A stretch of 64,000 bases of DNA, taken from Charina bottae. Its lineage: Eukaryota; Chordata; Lepidosauria; Squamata; Charinaidae. Positions 14,699 through 26,289 of the stretch are shown here, in pieces. The stretch lies in assembly GCA_023362775.1 (NCBI GenBank), contig JALMGJ010000001.1, positions 60,853,501 through 60,917,500 of the forward strand, written 5' to 3'. The notes under the pieces were generated by a model, which saw only the letters and a list, made by a program, of their open reading frames with translations, had not been told where the DNA came from and ran no database searches. Within the stretch, counting starts at the first letter, position 1. Every line of letters begins with the position of its first letter. The translations under genes and the position numbers were made by a program.

Positions 14699-15301
14699 GA
14701 TTTATATTACCGCCCATCTCCTCGAACGGAGGACTCTGGGCAGTTCACAATAAAAAGCGTAATAAAACACAATAGCAGTCAGAACATCAATAAATAGATA
14801 TAAAATCCAAGTGCAAAGATGTTAATACTAAAAAGGGTTTCATGGGATCAACCAGCCCCAGGAGGCACTGTTAGCATTCCCCTCCCATGCAAGGTGGCAG
14901 AACCAGGTCTTTAAATTTTTCCGGAAGGTCGGGAGCGAGGAGACCTGCCTTAGCTCCGGGGGCAAGATGTTCCAAAGGGTGGGCGCTGTTGCAGAGAAGG
15001 CTCGCCTCCTGGACCCCGCTAGGTGGAATTCTTTGATCAATGGGGTCCATAGCATGCCCTCTCTGCATGACCGGGTGGGGCGGGTCGATGTTCTGGGGAC
15101 GAAACGTTCCCTCAGGTACCCTGGTCCCATGCCATGTAGGGCTTTAAAGGTGATAACCAACACCTTGAATTGGACCCGGAAGCAAACTGGTACCCAGTGC
15201 AGCTCACGGAGTAGCAGTGTTACATGTGCTGATCTTATAGCACCCAGAACTACCTGTGCAGCTGCATTCTGGACCAGCTGAAGCTTCCGGATACTCTTCA
15301 A
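14659..15301 (-). mobile_element. CR1-group LINE 3' fragment, first of an adjacent pair
   Basis: Minus-strand LINE with its 3' tail as (TTTA)n at 14659-14699, the CR1-type 3' UTR (ATATTACCGCCCATCTCC on the + strand) and an open 3' coding end at 14840-15301. That frame encodes the C-terminal tail of the RT protein (LRELHWVPVCFRVQFKVL, KALHGMGPGYLRERF, AFSATAPTLWNILPPE, FRKNLKTWFCHLAW). It is 5' truncated and lacks the RT catalytic core and endonuclease, so it is not autonomous. Confidence 0.9.
14840..15301 (-). pseudogene. CR1 RT C-terminal fragment
   Basis: 153 codons remain open. The peptide matches the region after the RT domain of CR1/L2-group ORF2 (QLVQNAAAQVVLGA, ELHWVPV, ALHGMGPGYL, LWNILPPELR). 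No catalytic YADD box or endonuclease is present. It is a truncated LINE remnant, not a host gene. Confidence 0.85.
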
Positions 15302-15331
15302 GGGAACTATTTATTTATTTATTGCTCACAT

Positions 15332-15370
<39 letters not shown>

Positions 15371-15830
15371 GATTTATATTACCACCCATCTCCTTGAACA
15401 GAGGACTCTGGGCAGTTCACAATAAAAACTGTAATAAAATACAATAATAGTCAAAACATCAATAAATAAATATAAAATCCAAGAGCAAAGATGTTAATAC
15501 TAAAAAGGGTTTCATGGGATCAACCAGCCCTAGGAGGAACTGTTAGCATTCCCCTCCCATGCAAGGCGGCAGAACCAGGTCTTTAAATTTTTCCAGAAGG
15601 TCAGGAGCGAGGAGACCTGCCTTGGCTCCGGGGACAAGATGTTCCAAAGGGCGGGCGCTGTTGCAGAGAAGGCTCGCCTTCTGGACCCCGCTAGGTGGAA
15701 TTCTTTGATCGATGGGGTCCGTCAGAGAGATGGACTCTCTGCATGACCAGGTGGGTCAGGAGTGAGGAGACCTGCCTTAGCTCCGGGGGCAAGAGGTTCC
15801 AAAGGGCATAGGACCAGGTCTCTTAAACTC
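15302..15830 (-). mobile_element. CR1-group LINE 3' fragment, second of the pair, rearranged
   Basis: Starts with another (TTTA)n run (about 15330-15370) and repeats the 3' UTR and 3' ORF of the 14.7-kb copy with scattered differences. About 15756-15808 then repeats a part already present at 15600-15650 (AGGAGTGAGGAGACCTGCC), so the copy is internally duplicated or joined to another fragment. No open reading frame of note remains. Confidence 0.82.
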
Positions 15831-16103
15831 AGTTTAAGCATACCAGCAGCAAGCTGAAGTAGCCTTATTTTCTTGAGTTGAATTGCTTGATGTCCTAATG
15901 GAAGCAAATTACTGTACACTGAGGATTTTCGGAAAGGGGAACTTCAGCAATTGGAAAGTCAGACAATAAGGGCAAGGAAAGGAATGTTTGATGTTCTGTG
16001 TAGTTGAGTATTAATTGGGCAGATTTACTATTTTCCTTGAACCCTTTACTTTATCTACAATACTGTTCCTCTTAAATATTTCTTGGTTCCAGAATGTATA
16101 TGT

Positions 16104-16173
16104 CAGTGCTGGCTGGGGAATTCTGGGAGTTAAATTCCACACATCTTAAAATGGCCAAGGTTGAGAAACACTG
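16104..16173 (-). mobile_element. Short hAT-type MITE, copy 1 (70 bp)
   Basis: Begins CAGTGCTGGCTGG and ends TTGAGAAACACTG. It is flanked by the same 8 bp, GTATATGT, at 16096-16103 and 16174-16181. The 8-bp duplication and the CAGTG ends point to a non-autonomous hAT element. There is no coding capacity. Confidence 0.85.
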
Positions 16174-16227
16174 GTATATGTGTATGCCTATGTGTGTGAG
16201 TATACACACATGTGTATGCACATATAC

Positions 16228-16296
16228 CAGTGTTTCTCAACCTTGGCCATTTTAAGATGTGTGGAATTTACTCCCAGAATTCCCCAGCCAGCACTG
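16228..16296 (+). mobile_element. Short hAT-type MITE, copy 2 (69 bp, inverted)
   Basis: Reverse complement of the copy at 16104 (CAGTGTTTCTCAACCTTGGC start). Its flanks at 16220-16227 and 16297-16304 both read ACATATAC, which is the reverse complement of the duplication around copy 1. Confidence 0.85.
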
Positions 16297-16949
16297 ACAT
16301 ATACATAGGATATACATATGCATACACACTTTGGACTGTACACAGCTCCATATTGCTCACACATTACTTTCTGTGTTAATTATATATTATGCTTGTGCCA
16401 TCGGTTGTTTTTATTTTGGATTCTTTTGAGGGTAGGTTGCAAAAATAAAGAACAAATTACATTTATTACCTACTGCAAGAAAAAAATATATCTTTCAGTT
16501 AAAAACAATGGTATTTCATTCTTCTCAGAAAAACAACTTTGAACATACAACTCTGTAGCTGAAAAATTGTAATGAGGTGATAACAAGGTATATAACATTG
16601 ATTCGTGCTTCAGGTGGTCAGAAAATTACTATTGTAAGGGCGAAAATCCTGGCCATACACTTTTAAGCCATTTATTTGTCATTGGCTTCAGATTGTGAAA
16701 CCAAATGACTATTCCATGAGTGGACTGATTTGGTTGATCTATTTCCTCCACTACCCTTTTAAAACGAAGATCCCCACAGTCCCCCAGAGTATTTACAGAT
16801 TTACAAACAAGTGTTCATTGTCAGGATTTCTTCACTGTAAAAGGATACTTTTGTTTAAAAGTAATAAAATATCTCTAGAAAGTATCCTAACAGACTATTT
16901 TGTAACTGTGGAGTCCTTGGTGCTCTCTGAGCCTTGTTGTTTCCTTGCA

Positions 16950-16983
16950 GACGTTTCCTTGCCAGACTAGGCAACATCTTCAG
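16950..16983 (-). ncRNA. Hammerhead ribozyme-like motif, left end
   Basis: On the minus strand the order is CTGAAGA, a stem-loop (GTTGCC paired with GGCAA), GAAAC, then GTC. This matches the hammerhead core CUGANGA - stem II - GAAA - stem III - cleavage triplet. Stem III would be only ACGU, self-complementary, which is the form thought to work as a dimer in Penelope-like elements. Confidence 0.6.
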
Positions 16984-17385
16984 TGTGAAAAGGAAGTGGG
17001 ACTTGCTCTCTGTTTATATACCATGGCTTGTCCTGCTTGTGTTGGTGGAGGTGTTGTTCTCTCCTTCAGCCATCAACAGACACATAGAGGTAAACAACAT
17101 TTATATACCATTCCTAAGAGACAATAGAAAAGCCAAAAGACCAGAACACCTCCTTGCCAGCAATCAACACCCAGATATGCAAAGATTAACACCAGGATTA
17201 GCACCAGAGGAACAATGGAACAGCACAATATACCCCAATCAAGGAACTCTTAACTCAGTCAATCAACCAAGCAGCAAACAACAGCCCAACCAAGGAACTA
17301 CCAAGGAGAGTACAACACCCCCACCAACACAGGCAGGACAATCCAGGGTATATAAACAGACAGCAAGTCCCACTCCCTTTTCACA

Positions 17386-17419
17386 CTGAAGATGTTGCCT
17401 AGTCTGGCAATGAAACGTC
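17386..17419 (+). ncRNA. Hammerhead ribozyme-like motif, right end
   Basis: CTGAAGA at 17386-17392, stem II across GTTGCC/GGCAA, GAAAC at 17412-17416 and GTC at 17417-17419. It is the same core as at 16950-16983 in the opposite direction. Stem I pairing (UG with CA next to the core) is short, so activity as a monomer is doubtful. Confidence 0.62.
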
Positions 17420-17490
17420 TGCAAGAAAACAACAAGGCTCAGAGAGCACCGAGGACGCCACAGTTCAACCCTGAGCTACAAATATTCTCT

Positions 17491-18936
17491 TCAATTGGTA
17501 TTATTCTGTAATTCACTAAGATCTGATCAATAGACCATCATCTATATTATGTCCTTCCCTAGTATAGCATATCCAGATGTTTTTCACACATGTTAAAACT
17601 TCATTGTATATATAATTCCTACAGGAATTATTTTTAAGATGAAAAAATTGAATATGAATCCTAAAATATATTCAGAATGGAACTACATATTCGTTAAAAC
17701 TAGCACACTTATCCCAAAAGTTTAGAATTTTTTTTCCTTAAAGTTCAAGCTGAGAGGAGTTTTAACCTACATTTGAATAAGGTAGATACATAATTCAGGG
17801 GCAGCATATGGGAATTGCTCGTATGTACTATGATTATACATGGTAGGATAGGATATTCTTTCAAGATGCAAGATAAACCGGGGTAATAGAGCCATTCATC
17901 GAAAGTAGATATAACACTAGCTATCACAGATGTGTCTGTAAGACTATGTCACAATACAGGTCTGGTATAATATGTTCTCGGTTCTCCTTGATTTCCTTGA
18001 TTTCCAGGATGCAAGACATGATATTTTGTACCGTCTGCAACTTTCAAACAGCTTTTGGCAACAGCTCCACATTCAGAATACATTGCAAGAGTAAAAGTTC
18101 TAAAGACAGGTGCGATGATTGCTAGGTCTAAATCAGCAGGAGAGCATTTCAGCCACTTTAGCAAATTGTTAGTGCTAGGAGGGGACATCAAGAGTGTGAT
18201 GAAATTCAAGCTGAAAAATGATCTAAAGGTGTAGCCCTGGAGAAGCCAATGATTGAAATTAGAATTCTAAATGGATATCATATAAAGGGGCAGGATGAAC
18301 AGATTCTGGAACGTCTGAAGAGAAAGAATCAAGCAAGTGATGATTATTAATTGAAGGAAAATGCAAGAATAGGGCTCAAGTATTGAGTTGTTCAGGAATA
18401 GCTGGAAGTAGCCCATAAAAGATATCTCCTCCCTCACCCCCACATATGTATATGGGTGTGTATATTTTAAGACTCAGCAAGGGTCAATGAACCTTTCTAG
18501 GTAAATATACCACAGATAGCTTGATTAGTTCTTTGAACCCTTGAAAACTATGTCTCCGTGTCCAAGGAGTATTCTTTGTGACAGAACATAGGAAATGAAC
18601 TTAAATTGTGAAAGGATAGTTGTTGAGCCAGATTTATTCTATAAAAAGGAGATCTTGCCTCATATTTGCTACCACAAAGTGGACCTTCAAATGGAAAGCG
18701 ATACACTGCTAAGACATGGCCTTTCCTTTGTTGTATTGCCTCTTTATGATTTATCCCCACTTCCCTTCTTCATCCCAGTTCAGGCTCTACTCCTTGGTAA
18801 TGCCATACCTGATTCTTTGCTCTTTGACATTGCAAATCTTTTTTTAGCGTCTTCTTCATTCTCCTGTCTGCAAATGTTTGGACTTTCTGGAGTAAGCCTA
18901 ATTTTGCCTGTCAGATCTGATGTTTGGAGTTGCATT
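17491..18936. other. Non-coding stretch, no gene recognised
   Basis: AT-rich sequence; nothing identifiable beyond short open frames without domains. Confidence 0.5.
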
Positions 18937-19870
18937 AGAATCATAGAATGTAAGAGTTGGAAGGGATTATCTAATCCAACCCCCTGCCAGGTGCAGGAAT
19001 CCACTACTACAGGATTGCCTGATGGATGGCCACCTACTTTCTGTTTAAACACCATGAGCAAAAGACAGTCCACCACCACTAGAGGCAGTCTGTTCTGTTG
19101 TTGAACAGCTTTTAGCATAAGGAGGTTTACCCCAATGTCCAAAAATCTGCTTCTGGGTAATGTACTTCTGAGATCCACTTCTTTGTAATCTAAACTCATT
19201 GTTTTGTGCCCAGTCTTCTGAAACAATTGTGAACAATACTGCCCCATCTTCTATATGACATCCCTTCAATACTTGAAGACAGATGTCATGTCTTCTCCAC
19301 AGTCTTCTGTTCTCCAGGATAAGCATACCCAATACCTCCAACCATTCCTCTTAAATCTTTCCTCTCAGGTACCTTATCATCTTGGTTACTGTCTAGGCCT
19401 GTTGGAAGCGAAGACCTAGAGGTATGTTGGTGGCCAGGGATCTACTCAGTGTCCTTCCTAAAATTCAGTGTCCAGAACTGGATGTAATAGTCTAGATGTG
19501 GTCTGACCAGTGCAATATAAGGGGAACAATGACTTATCTTGATCTTGACCCTTGCGTTAATGCAGTCTAGGACTGCGTTTGCTTTTCTTTGCAGCTGCAT
19601 CTCATTGTTGGCTCATGTTCAGCTTGTGATCCCTCAAGATACCCAGATCCTTTTTGCATGTACTGCTGCCCAGTGCGGTTCCACCCCACCTTCAATTTTT
19701 CCTATTCAAAAGTTGGGCTTTACATTTGTTCCTATTGAAATTCATCTTTCTGGTTTCTGTCCATTGTTCCAAATAGTCAAGATCCTCCTGTGTCTTGATA
19801 CTGCCTTATAAGGTGTTGGTTTATTTTTCTATCATCTGCAAATTTGATAATCCAATTTTGTAACCTTTGG
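18937..19870 (-). mobile_element. Old CR1-group LINE, minus orientation
   Basis: The sequence from AGAATCATAGAATG and GGAAGGGATTATCTAATCC onward matches the 3' region of amniote CR1 elements read in reverse. It runs through CCAGAACTGGATG and CTGACCAGTGCAATA to TCATCTGCAAATTTG. Many substitutions and stops make it an ancient copy. It is interrupted at 19392-19448 by the 57-bp unit described separately. Confidence 0.75.
19392..19448. repeat. 57-bp dispersed unit, copy B (inside old CR1)
   Basis: 56 of 57 bases match 14423-14479. It sits between CTTGGTTACTG and GTGTCCTTCC of an old CR1, where the family sequence is normally continuous. The unit therefore arrived after the CR1 and is much less diverged than its host. 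Confidence 0.8.
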
Positions 19871-22800
19871 TCAGACAAATACTGGAAAAATCAACTTAAG
19901 ATGTTTCCTTTTTTTTCTTCTCAAAAAAGTTCTAAGCAGTTAAACATTTCCCAATTCTACATACAGTAGGAACTGTAAATCCTCAGATGTTTCTGACATG
20001 ACATTTCCATTAAGTATAAAAGAAGCTTGAAGGGATCCTCTTAGATAACTGACTGAGACAGAAGGTGTGCTGAACGTTGTATCCTGGATTTCTGTCCTGG
20101 ATTTGGATTTCTTCCCTCCATTCATTGTGGGCTCCTACAGTAGAGCTTATATGCCATTGCTTGCCTGTACACAGGCAGTTACGCTACAAATGAATCTTGT
20201 ATTGATTTGGATCTAGTAACAATTAAAACAACTTTCATAATGCCATATTGGATAAATTACACTTTTTCTACTCCCTGGTTGATTATTATACCTTCAACTC
20301 ATTTTAGTCCCTTTAACGAAAACACAGTTTCAAGCTTTCTCTATGAAACCATAGAAAAAGAGATTTTATAGCTAGGACTGAAAGTGACTAAACTTGACAA
20401 CAATTGTATTTTATGACAACCTCTGCTTTCATGTCCCCAGCCTACTTTCCTATCGTAATTTTTATTCCCTTTTGTGTGTTTCCCCCTTCTGTCTTTCCCT
20501 CCTCCCCCTTCCCAACTGCAAGAAATTCCATCTCTCTGCATTGGCTGGAAACAAATCTCTTTACCGGGGTGCATTTTAATGGAGGGCATGCTTCACTTAA
20601 GTCACTAGAACCTTAACTGTAGAATATTCAATTTCTTTGCAACCCAGAACCAAAGCTTTTCCTTGAGATCCATGCTCATAAGGATAGTGGAAGAATTAGT
20701 ATTACAGGACTAAATCAGATTAAAGGGGGGGGGGGAATATGAATTAGATTTTGTAACAGATGGTGCATTGGAAATTAAAGGTGCTTTGCGAATGGAAGCG
20801 ACAGCAGCTTTGCCTCTTTTTTCTCTCTGTCTTTCTCTTTCATGCACTTGATAGACGGGTATAAATCACAACAATCCCGTCTTGACAGCCAATTTTGAGA
20901 ATTTGATCTGGTTAAAGACATGGCTTTCCTGCTCCACTCACTGAAACTGACTTCTGTTTTATTTTTATACAGCACCTTGTCGCATTTAGGAAAGCAGGAT
21001 CACCTGTCTCCCTTTAATGAAATTTCTTTAATTACACTTATAGCTCTTTAGCGTTAATTACTTTTCCATTCAGCCTGAATTCTTAGTCTGTCTCCTAGGA
21101 GGTGTTTTTTCCCCCCTGCTGATACATATGCTATCATTTTTCTAAAAATGCTTTTCATTGTTAGTCGTTGTTGTCAGATCTATTCTAATTAGTTCTTAAG
21201 TAAAAAAAATCACTGTGGGTGAAGAAAGAATAGTAAACAATGAACTTGCGTTACTTTTATTTTGACCAGGTCACCTGTAAAAATGGATCTCCGCTGCCCA
21301 TTTCCTCAAAGGCAGATTCCAAATTCAACCCTCTTGGGTGCTAATAGCATTAAGTAACTTTGCATTTGGCCAGAGTGGGATGCCTACATCTCTGGTTAAT
21401 TTGGGGTGGCTTCTGGAAAGCGAGGGAGAGTGGGGATAAAAAATAGATACAGAATAGGGAGGGAATCCTCTCCGAAGACGTGAATGCAATATCCTTAGAG
21501 CTGGCAACTAACAGTTGGTGGAAATAAAGCTCCCTCCTGGCAGTCAAATCAAATGTAGTAACAACTCAACGACTCCCTGCTGCTCGCTGACAGCGTGGTG
21601 TAACATACTGGGACAAACATTCACTTAAATGCTGATTGCAGGAAAACGTCATTTCACAACTTGCCAAGTGCTATTTTTCCATTCTTTTTCTCCCCGCTCC
21701 CGCCCTGCATTTACCCCCTTTTTCTTTTAAGAATGGGGAAGGGGGTAAAGGTATTTGGGGATAAATCAGGGGTCACTTTTGGGATACATTGTTCATGTTT
21801 CTGCTAAAACGTTTTCTGTAATGAATATTACAGTTGCTTGTTTATAACTGCTTTTCCTGTTCTTAAGAGAGTGTCTACATATACAAGCCTTGGGGCTAGA
21901 GTGGGCGACGGACCCCTTGTGCGATGTTTTGGTCTATTAGATTGTGCTTGTTTTTTCTGGACTTCTATTTTAGGTTATCTATATTTGCATTTTTTTTCTT
22001 GTTTTATTTTTTAAGCCACCCAGAGTCATGATAGATTGGGGCGGCCTATACATTTCATTGATTTCATAAATAGATAAAATAAATAAATACAGATTGTAGT
22101 CCTGAGAGGGGCAGAGTAAATAACTATGTGAGATCATTGTAATATGCAACTACTCTTTAATATTTGCAGTGCATAGATACTAATATTCATTTTAAAAAAT
22201 GCAAACAATTGAAATTTAAACTCTTGAGTCTGGACATTCTTGGCTATATTTCCTCCTTTATTTTATTGCTCTTTTCTTATTTCTTTTGAAAATGACAGAC
22301 AAATAGGCACTCATGATCCATAGCACCAGATTTGTGACTGGCACAAGTAACTGCTTTTGATGTTGTAATCACTTCAATATAATCCTTATTTGAAAAGCCT
22401 GTTACATCCTAAAATAAATCTTCCGTTATTTTTGTAGTATCTTTATTTTGTTTTCTTGACTGAATGCAGTGCTGGATTGCTTTCCGCTATTTCAGTCTGT
22501 CTTAAAAAGGATGGTGGGTGGCAGGGTGGGGGGGATTGCAGCTTTCTTTATAAGATTTCTTATCCTTCCCGCTTGCTCCAGGTGTGTATCTGTGAATTAG
22601 CAGGTGAACTTTTGAGCCTGCAGGAGGGGAAAAGAAGAGGAGGCACACGCTGATTTAGGTTGGAAAAAGCTGAACTTTACTGCTTATTGCTCCCATCCAT
22701 TTACCATGAAACAGGCAAGGGGCAGTGCAATATGGCTAAAAAGATGAAACATTGACTGAAAAAATTAAACAAGCAACATGCTGGGTAAAACAGGGAGGGA

Positions 22801-24708
22801 AAGAGGCATAAAGCATTGCGCAAAATGAATTCTTCATACTCCTGTAGTAACCAACTTTAATACAGACACAACCCAGACTGGTCCATGTGCACAAATGTTC
22901 CTGACCTTTAGTCCAGGTGCCTCCCAGGAACCCTGTGATTGCTGCCCCATGCATGGTTGTGATGCAGTGAAGTTAGAGCTGTGCATGTTTATTAAACACC
23001 TGAATGCCTGCTTGGCTATTAAGCTGTAGGAGGTTAACTATTTATACTAAAAGATGCCTGCAGAGAAAAGGAGTGAAACCTGCTTCCCCCCTCCCCCCCC
23101 CAATGTTGCTGCAGGCTGTTTTTTCCCCAGCATGACATGGGATAAAATAGTGTAAAGCAACTGAATGTAGCGAGGTACAGGTGATTCAAGATCCTTCACA
23201 TTCCTTTCTGCATAAAAATTGCTTTATAACTCAGTGGTCATGTATTCTTTAACCCAGGTATATGTGCTTGAACTGACCAAACTATGTGCAAATTCAGCAA
23301 TTACTTTCCAAAGATGGGAAAGGCAAAATGATCACTGGTTCTCGGCAAGTTTCCTTTTTAATTCTAGGAAGAGCCTAGTTGTTTTTGTCTGAGCCTGTTT
23401 TCTTAGCTGTATCTATCAGTCAGTTTCATGCTCAAAAGGCAGAAGGTATCCTTGATAACTGGCCTGCATTTTGTGGCTGGGCAACTGCAGGTCATACTAC
23501 TTACCATCTTCCCTTGTCTCTTTCTCCTCGTTGTGTATCACAAATGACGCCAGATGACTGTTTGCATAATAGCCACACTCATTGGGGGATTATTTTGGGG
23601 GGAAGGACAGGAAGACTCTGAGATATTGGGGTATCTTAAAAAAAATGGAACTGTTTCACTCCAAGCAGTGCAGAACTGAAATCTATGAATGTGGTGACCT
23701 AGTCATAGCCCTAAACATTTGTTTCCTCATCGTATTTCCACATGCAACCAGATGAGAATGACTGATGCTTTGATTTCAAACAGTCATGTAGAATCATGCT
23801 TTGATTTTAAACAATCAATAAATGGAATGAAGAAAATGTATTTTATAATTTATTTATTCTAAGCTAATGTTTAATTATAAATTTAGGAACCATGATTCTT
23901 CATATCCCAATTTTTGTTTTATAGAATAAGCAAGGGATGAGTACAAAACAGAGCAAATAAGAGTATTCCCTTCCCATTTAATAATTCTTAATGTTTTATA
24001 TTATTTGGTGTATGGACACTTTTATTGAATGCCTCATTTTACATGGGCTGCAGTATATTTGCTAGGTATAAAGCAATCACAGTATTTGCACATATTGCAG
24101 GACTGAGCAAATGCAAGGCTACTGTGGAAATGTTTGCCCTTTGATTTTTAAATCTCTGCCTTTGTAAAATTAAATTTTAATTTCATTTAAAAAGCTGTTT
24201 CCCCGATTGTTGCAATGTTTGCAATTGTTAAAATAGTGAAAAGTCATAAAAGTGTTCCCCCCATCCTAAAAACATAATAAATGAGTGATGTAGTTTCTAC
24301 CACTCTGCCCCATGTTTTCACAGGACTTTGAAAGTAGTGAAAAAGAAATGAATCAATGAATTTAAATTCCTTTCCTGAACAGAATGTACACATATTTGTT
24401 TATATGCATACCACTTTTTTGTGTATGTGTATACACATTAAGTATGTGCTCTTCACAGTATTTTTAAAATAAATTTTAGATGCAAATAGGGTTTTCAGTT
24501 AACTTTGGATTTGGTCTTTTAGGACTTTGAAAACTAATTATCTAATGACAAAAACACTGTACTGCTTTGTAATTCCATTTGGAAGACTTGGTTTTGCTTC
24601 TTTTCAACAAACCTCAGAAGAGGTTTATTAATATCATAGAGGTGAATTAGTATGCATCTAAATGAAGTGCCATTCAAATATTTATTTAAGCATGTATCAG
24701 TCTTGCTA
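19871..24708. other. Non-coding stretch with one CR1 3' end
   Basis: No gene recognised. A CR1-type 3' end in + orientation lies at about 21985-22088 (AAGCCACCCAGAGTCATG, then a TAAATAAATA tail). Poly-G at about 20727 and poly-C at 23089 are homopolymers. The part 20640-21120, with several TAATTA motifs and no obvious repeat, could be regulatory, but this is only an impression. Confidence 0.5.
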
Positions 24709-24711
24709 ATA

Positions 24712-24989
24712 CAGGTGGCCGTTGCTTAACCACTCGATCACGAGCCATTTGAACTTACAATGGTGCTGAACGAATGGTACTTACAACCAGTCCTTGTGCC
24801 TACATCAGTTGCAGAATCCCCACGGTCATGTGATTGCCATTCATGACCTCCTTTGCCTGCTTCATACAAGCAAAGTCAATGGGGAAGCAGGCAGGAGGTC
24901 ACAAATGGTGGTCATGTGACATCCTCGCTTAATGGCCTGCGGCGATTCCCCTAACGGCAACTGGAAGTGCTGGAATTTCCATCACTAAC
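24712..24989 (+). mobile_element. TA-flanked MITE, left part, split by an LTR element
   Basis: Starts TA-CAGGTGGCCGTTGCTTAACC. The matching end lies 5 kb away at 29650-29733 and finishes GAGGACTACCTG-TA, reverse-complementing to CAGGTAGTCCTC. A TA target and CAGGT termini indicate a Tc1/mariner-type non-autonomous element. Repeated TTAAC and CACTTAAC-like words are typical of this squamate repeat. The Gypsy element below separates the two parts. Confidence 0.75.
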
Positions 24990-25390
24990 TGTAAGGATGG
25001 AGAATCCAGAAGCAATAGACTGGATACTCCACCCTTACACAAGATAGAATAAGGGAGAACGGGCAGGGGAAAGAAGACGATGGGAAGCTGGGGAGAACAG
25101 ACAGCCATCACCACATCCGGTCCAGAGGACACGAGAGCACCAGCTCACGCAGGCACAGAGACCGGAAGAGAACAGAGGGCGTGAAAAAGAAATTGAATAA
25201 CAAAAGAAGAAGGCTGGGAGAATGGGCGGAACGAGAAGGGAGCCGAGGGCTTAAAGAAAGATAGGGGGGGAAGGGACCCCATTCACAGCTTTAACGTGGC
25301 ATGATGCTGGTCCAATAAAGAATTTCACATATCCCATGTGGCTTGTGTTGGTAATTACTGAGTTTGGGCCATAAGATCGTGATCCTCACA
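24990..25390 (+). repeat. 5' LTR of a Ty3/Gypsy retrotransposon (401 bp)
   Basis: Starts TGTAAGGAT and ends ATCCTCACA, which are near-perfect inverted ends beginning TG and ending CA. It contains an AATAAA (CCAATAAAGAATTTC) near 25315. Gag begins shortly downstream. No second LTR is visible in the window, so LTR divergence cannot be used to date the insertion. Confidence 0.8.
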
Positions 25391-25407
25391 AAAAGCTGTG
25401 AATCAAC

Positions 25408-26289
25408 ATGAAAACTTTACCGGAGGGCACGAAGCGAATTGGGAGCAGCCCACACATGGAAACCTCACCAAGGAGCAACGCGAGCGACCCGGAAAGCCCA
25501 GCAATGAACACACCAAGAGGGCAAGAGATGCCAGACTGCGCACCCGATGCCGTTTTTCCAAGAGAGACCTTGAGAGAACAGGGGGAGCAGCGAGGAGCCT
25601 GGGCAGCCCTGCTGATGGCAACCCGATCCCACAGGGGGCATAGCGCGCAAGCCACGTGGACCCCGCCAAGTGAACCGTGGATGCAGGAGGACTGGAAGAC
25701 CCCCGGGACCCCCCAGCACCCAGGCGCAAGCAGAGAGATGGCAGCAAGCCCCAACTGCATGGCACAGCACTCACCAGCCGGATCGCACGACCGCATGGCA
25801 AGGCTGGAGCAGGATGTGTTCGCCCTGCGAGAAGCAATGGAGGGCCTGATCCGGACATTAAGCCATGGCGAATGGAGCAGCTGCACCAGCAACTGCAGGA
25901 ATGGAGGTGAGAAGGCCCAACCCCTGGGGAGAAGCTACCACGGAGGGAACTTGGGCCCAGGCGGCAGCGAGCGGAACAGCGGGGCCAACAACAGCAGGAG
26001 CCAAGGTGAGGGGACCCACAGCTTGGGGGGAGGCCACCCGAAACCCCTGGAATGCAAGAGCCCCGAACCCAAGCCTAGCGAACGGCCCTTGGAGGGAGAA
26101 AGAATCACCCGAGAGCAGGAGATCCAGAGACCAGGCCGAGGCAGCAAGACTCCAGGCCGAGGCAGCAGTGGGCGGAGCAAGCACAAACCCCAGGCCGACG
26201 CACGGAGCGTGGGGGGGGGGAGGAACCACACGGGAGCGGCAAATTCAAAACCTGGGCTGGAGCAACATGGAGTAGCACAACACCAATAG
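25408..26289 (+). pseudogene. Gypsy gag N-terminal part, disrupted
   Basis: An open frame of 293 codons starts 18 bp after the LTR with ATG, as expected for gag. A coiled-coil-like stretch (ARLEQDVFALREAMEGLI) lies near residue 130. The frame then becomes low complexity and ends well before the capsid domain. A neighbouring frame continues with a glutamine-rich segment (EQLHQQLQEWR), so at least one frameshift is likely around 25870. Confidence 0.7.

Larger units (their letters stand above)
16094..16306. repeat. 213-bp near-perfect palindrome made of two MITE copies
   Basis: Left half 16094-16181 and right half 16220-16306 are reverse complements, differing by one inserted T in the MITE (GGAGTTAAATTCC against GGAGTAAATTCC) and by little else. 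The centre (16182-16219) is itself an imperfect TG/CA palindrome. The RNA would fold into a hairpin of about 100 bp. The halves contain the MITE copies at 16104-16173 and 16228-16296. Confidence 0.93.
16904..17490. mobile_element. Penelope-like element remnant with inverted ends
   Basis: The outer parts 16904-17069 and 17302-17465 are inverted copies of each other, about 165 bp with few differences. Each contains a hammerhead-like core and the terminal motif CTCAGAGAGCACC. The right side continues into CACAGTTCAACCCTGAGC. The same terminal motif recurs near 47330 and 47520. The interior (17070-17301) is an A- and C-rich single copy. An open frame across the left arm and interior (16934-17389) has no recognisable domain, and no RT or GIY-YIG sequence is visible. 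Assignment to Penelope-like elements rests on the hammerhead-containing, inverted pLTR-like layout. Confidence 0.7.

Noticed and set aside
16934..17389. 151-codon open frame as a possible host gene
   Set aside because: Runs from the left arm through a Penelope-like palindrome into its right arm; no domain and repeat-derived.
18595..19247. Overlapping frames of 155-169 codons as host genes
   Set aside because: They cover an old CR1 in both directions and have no known domain.
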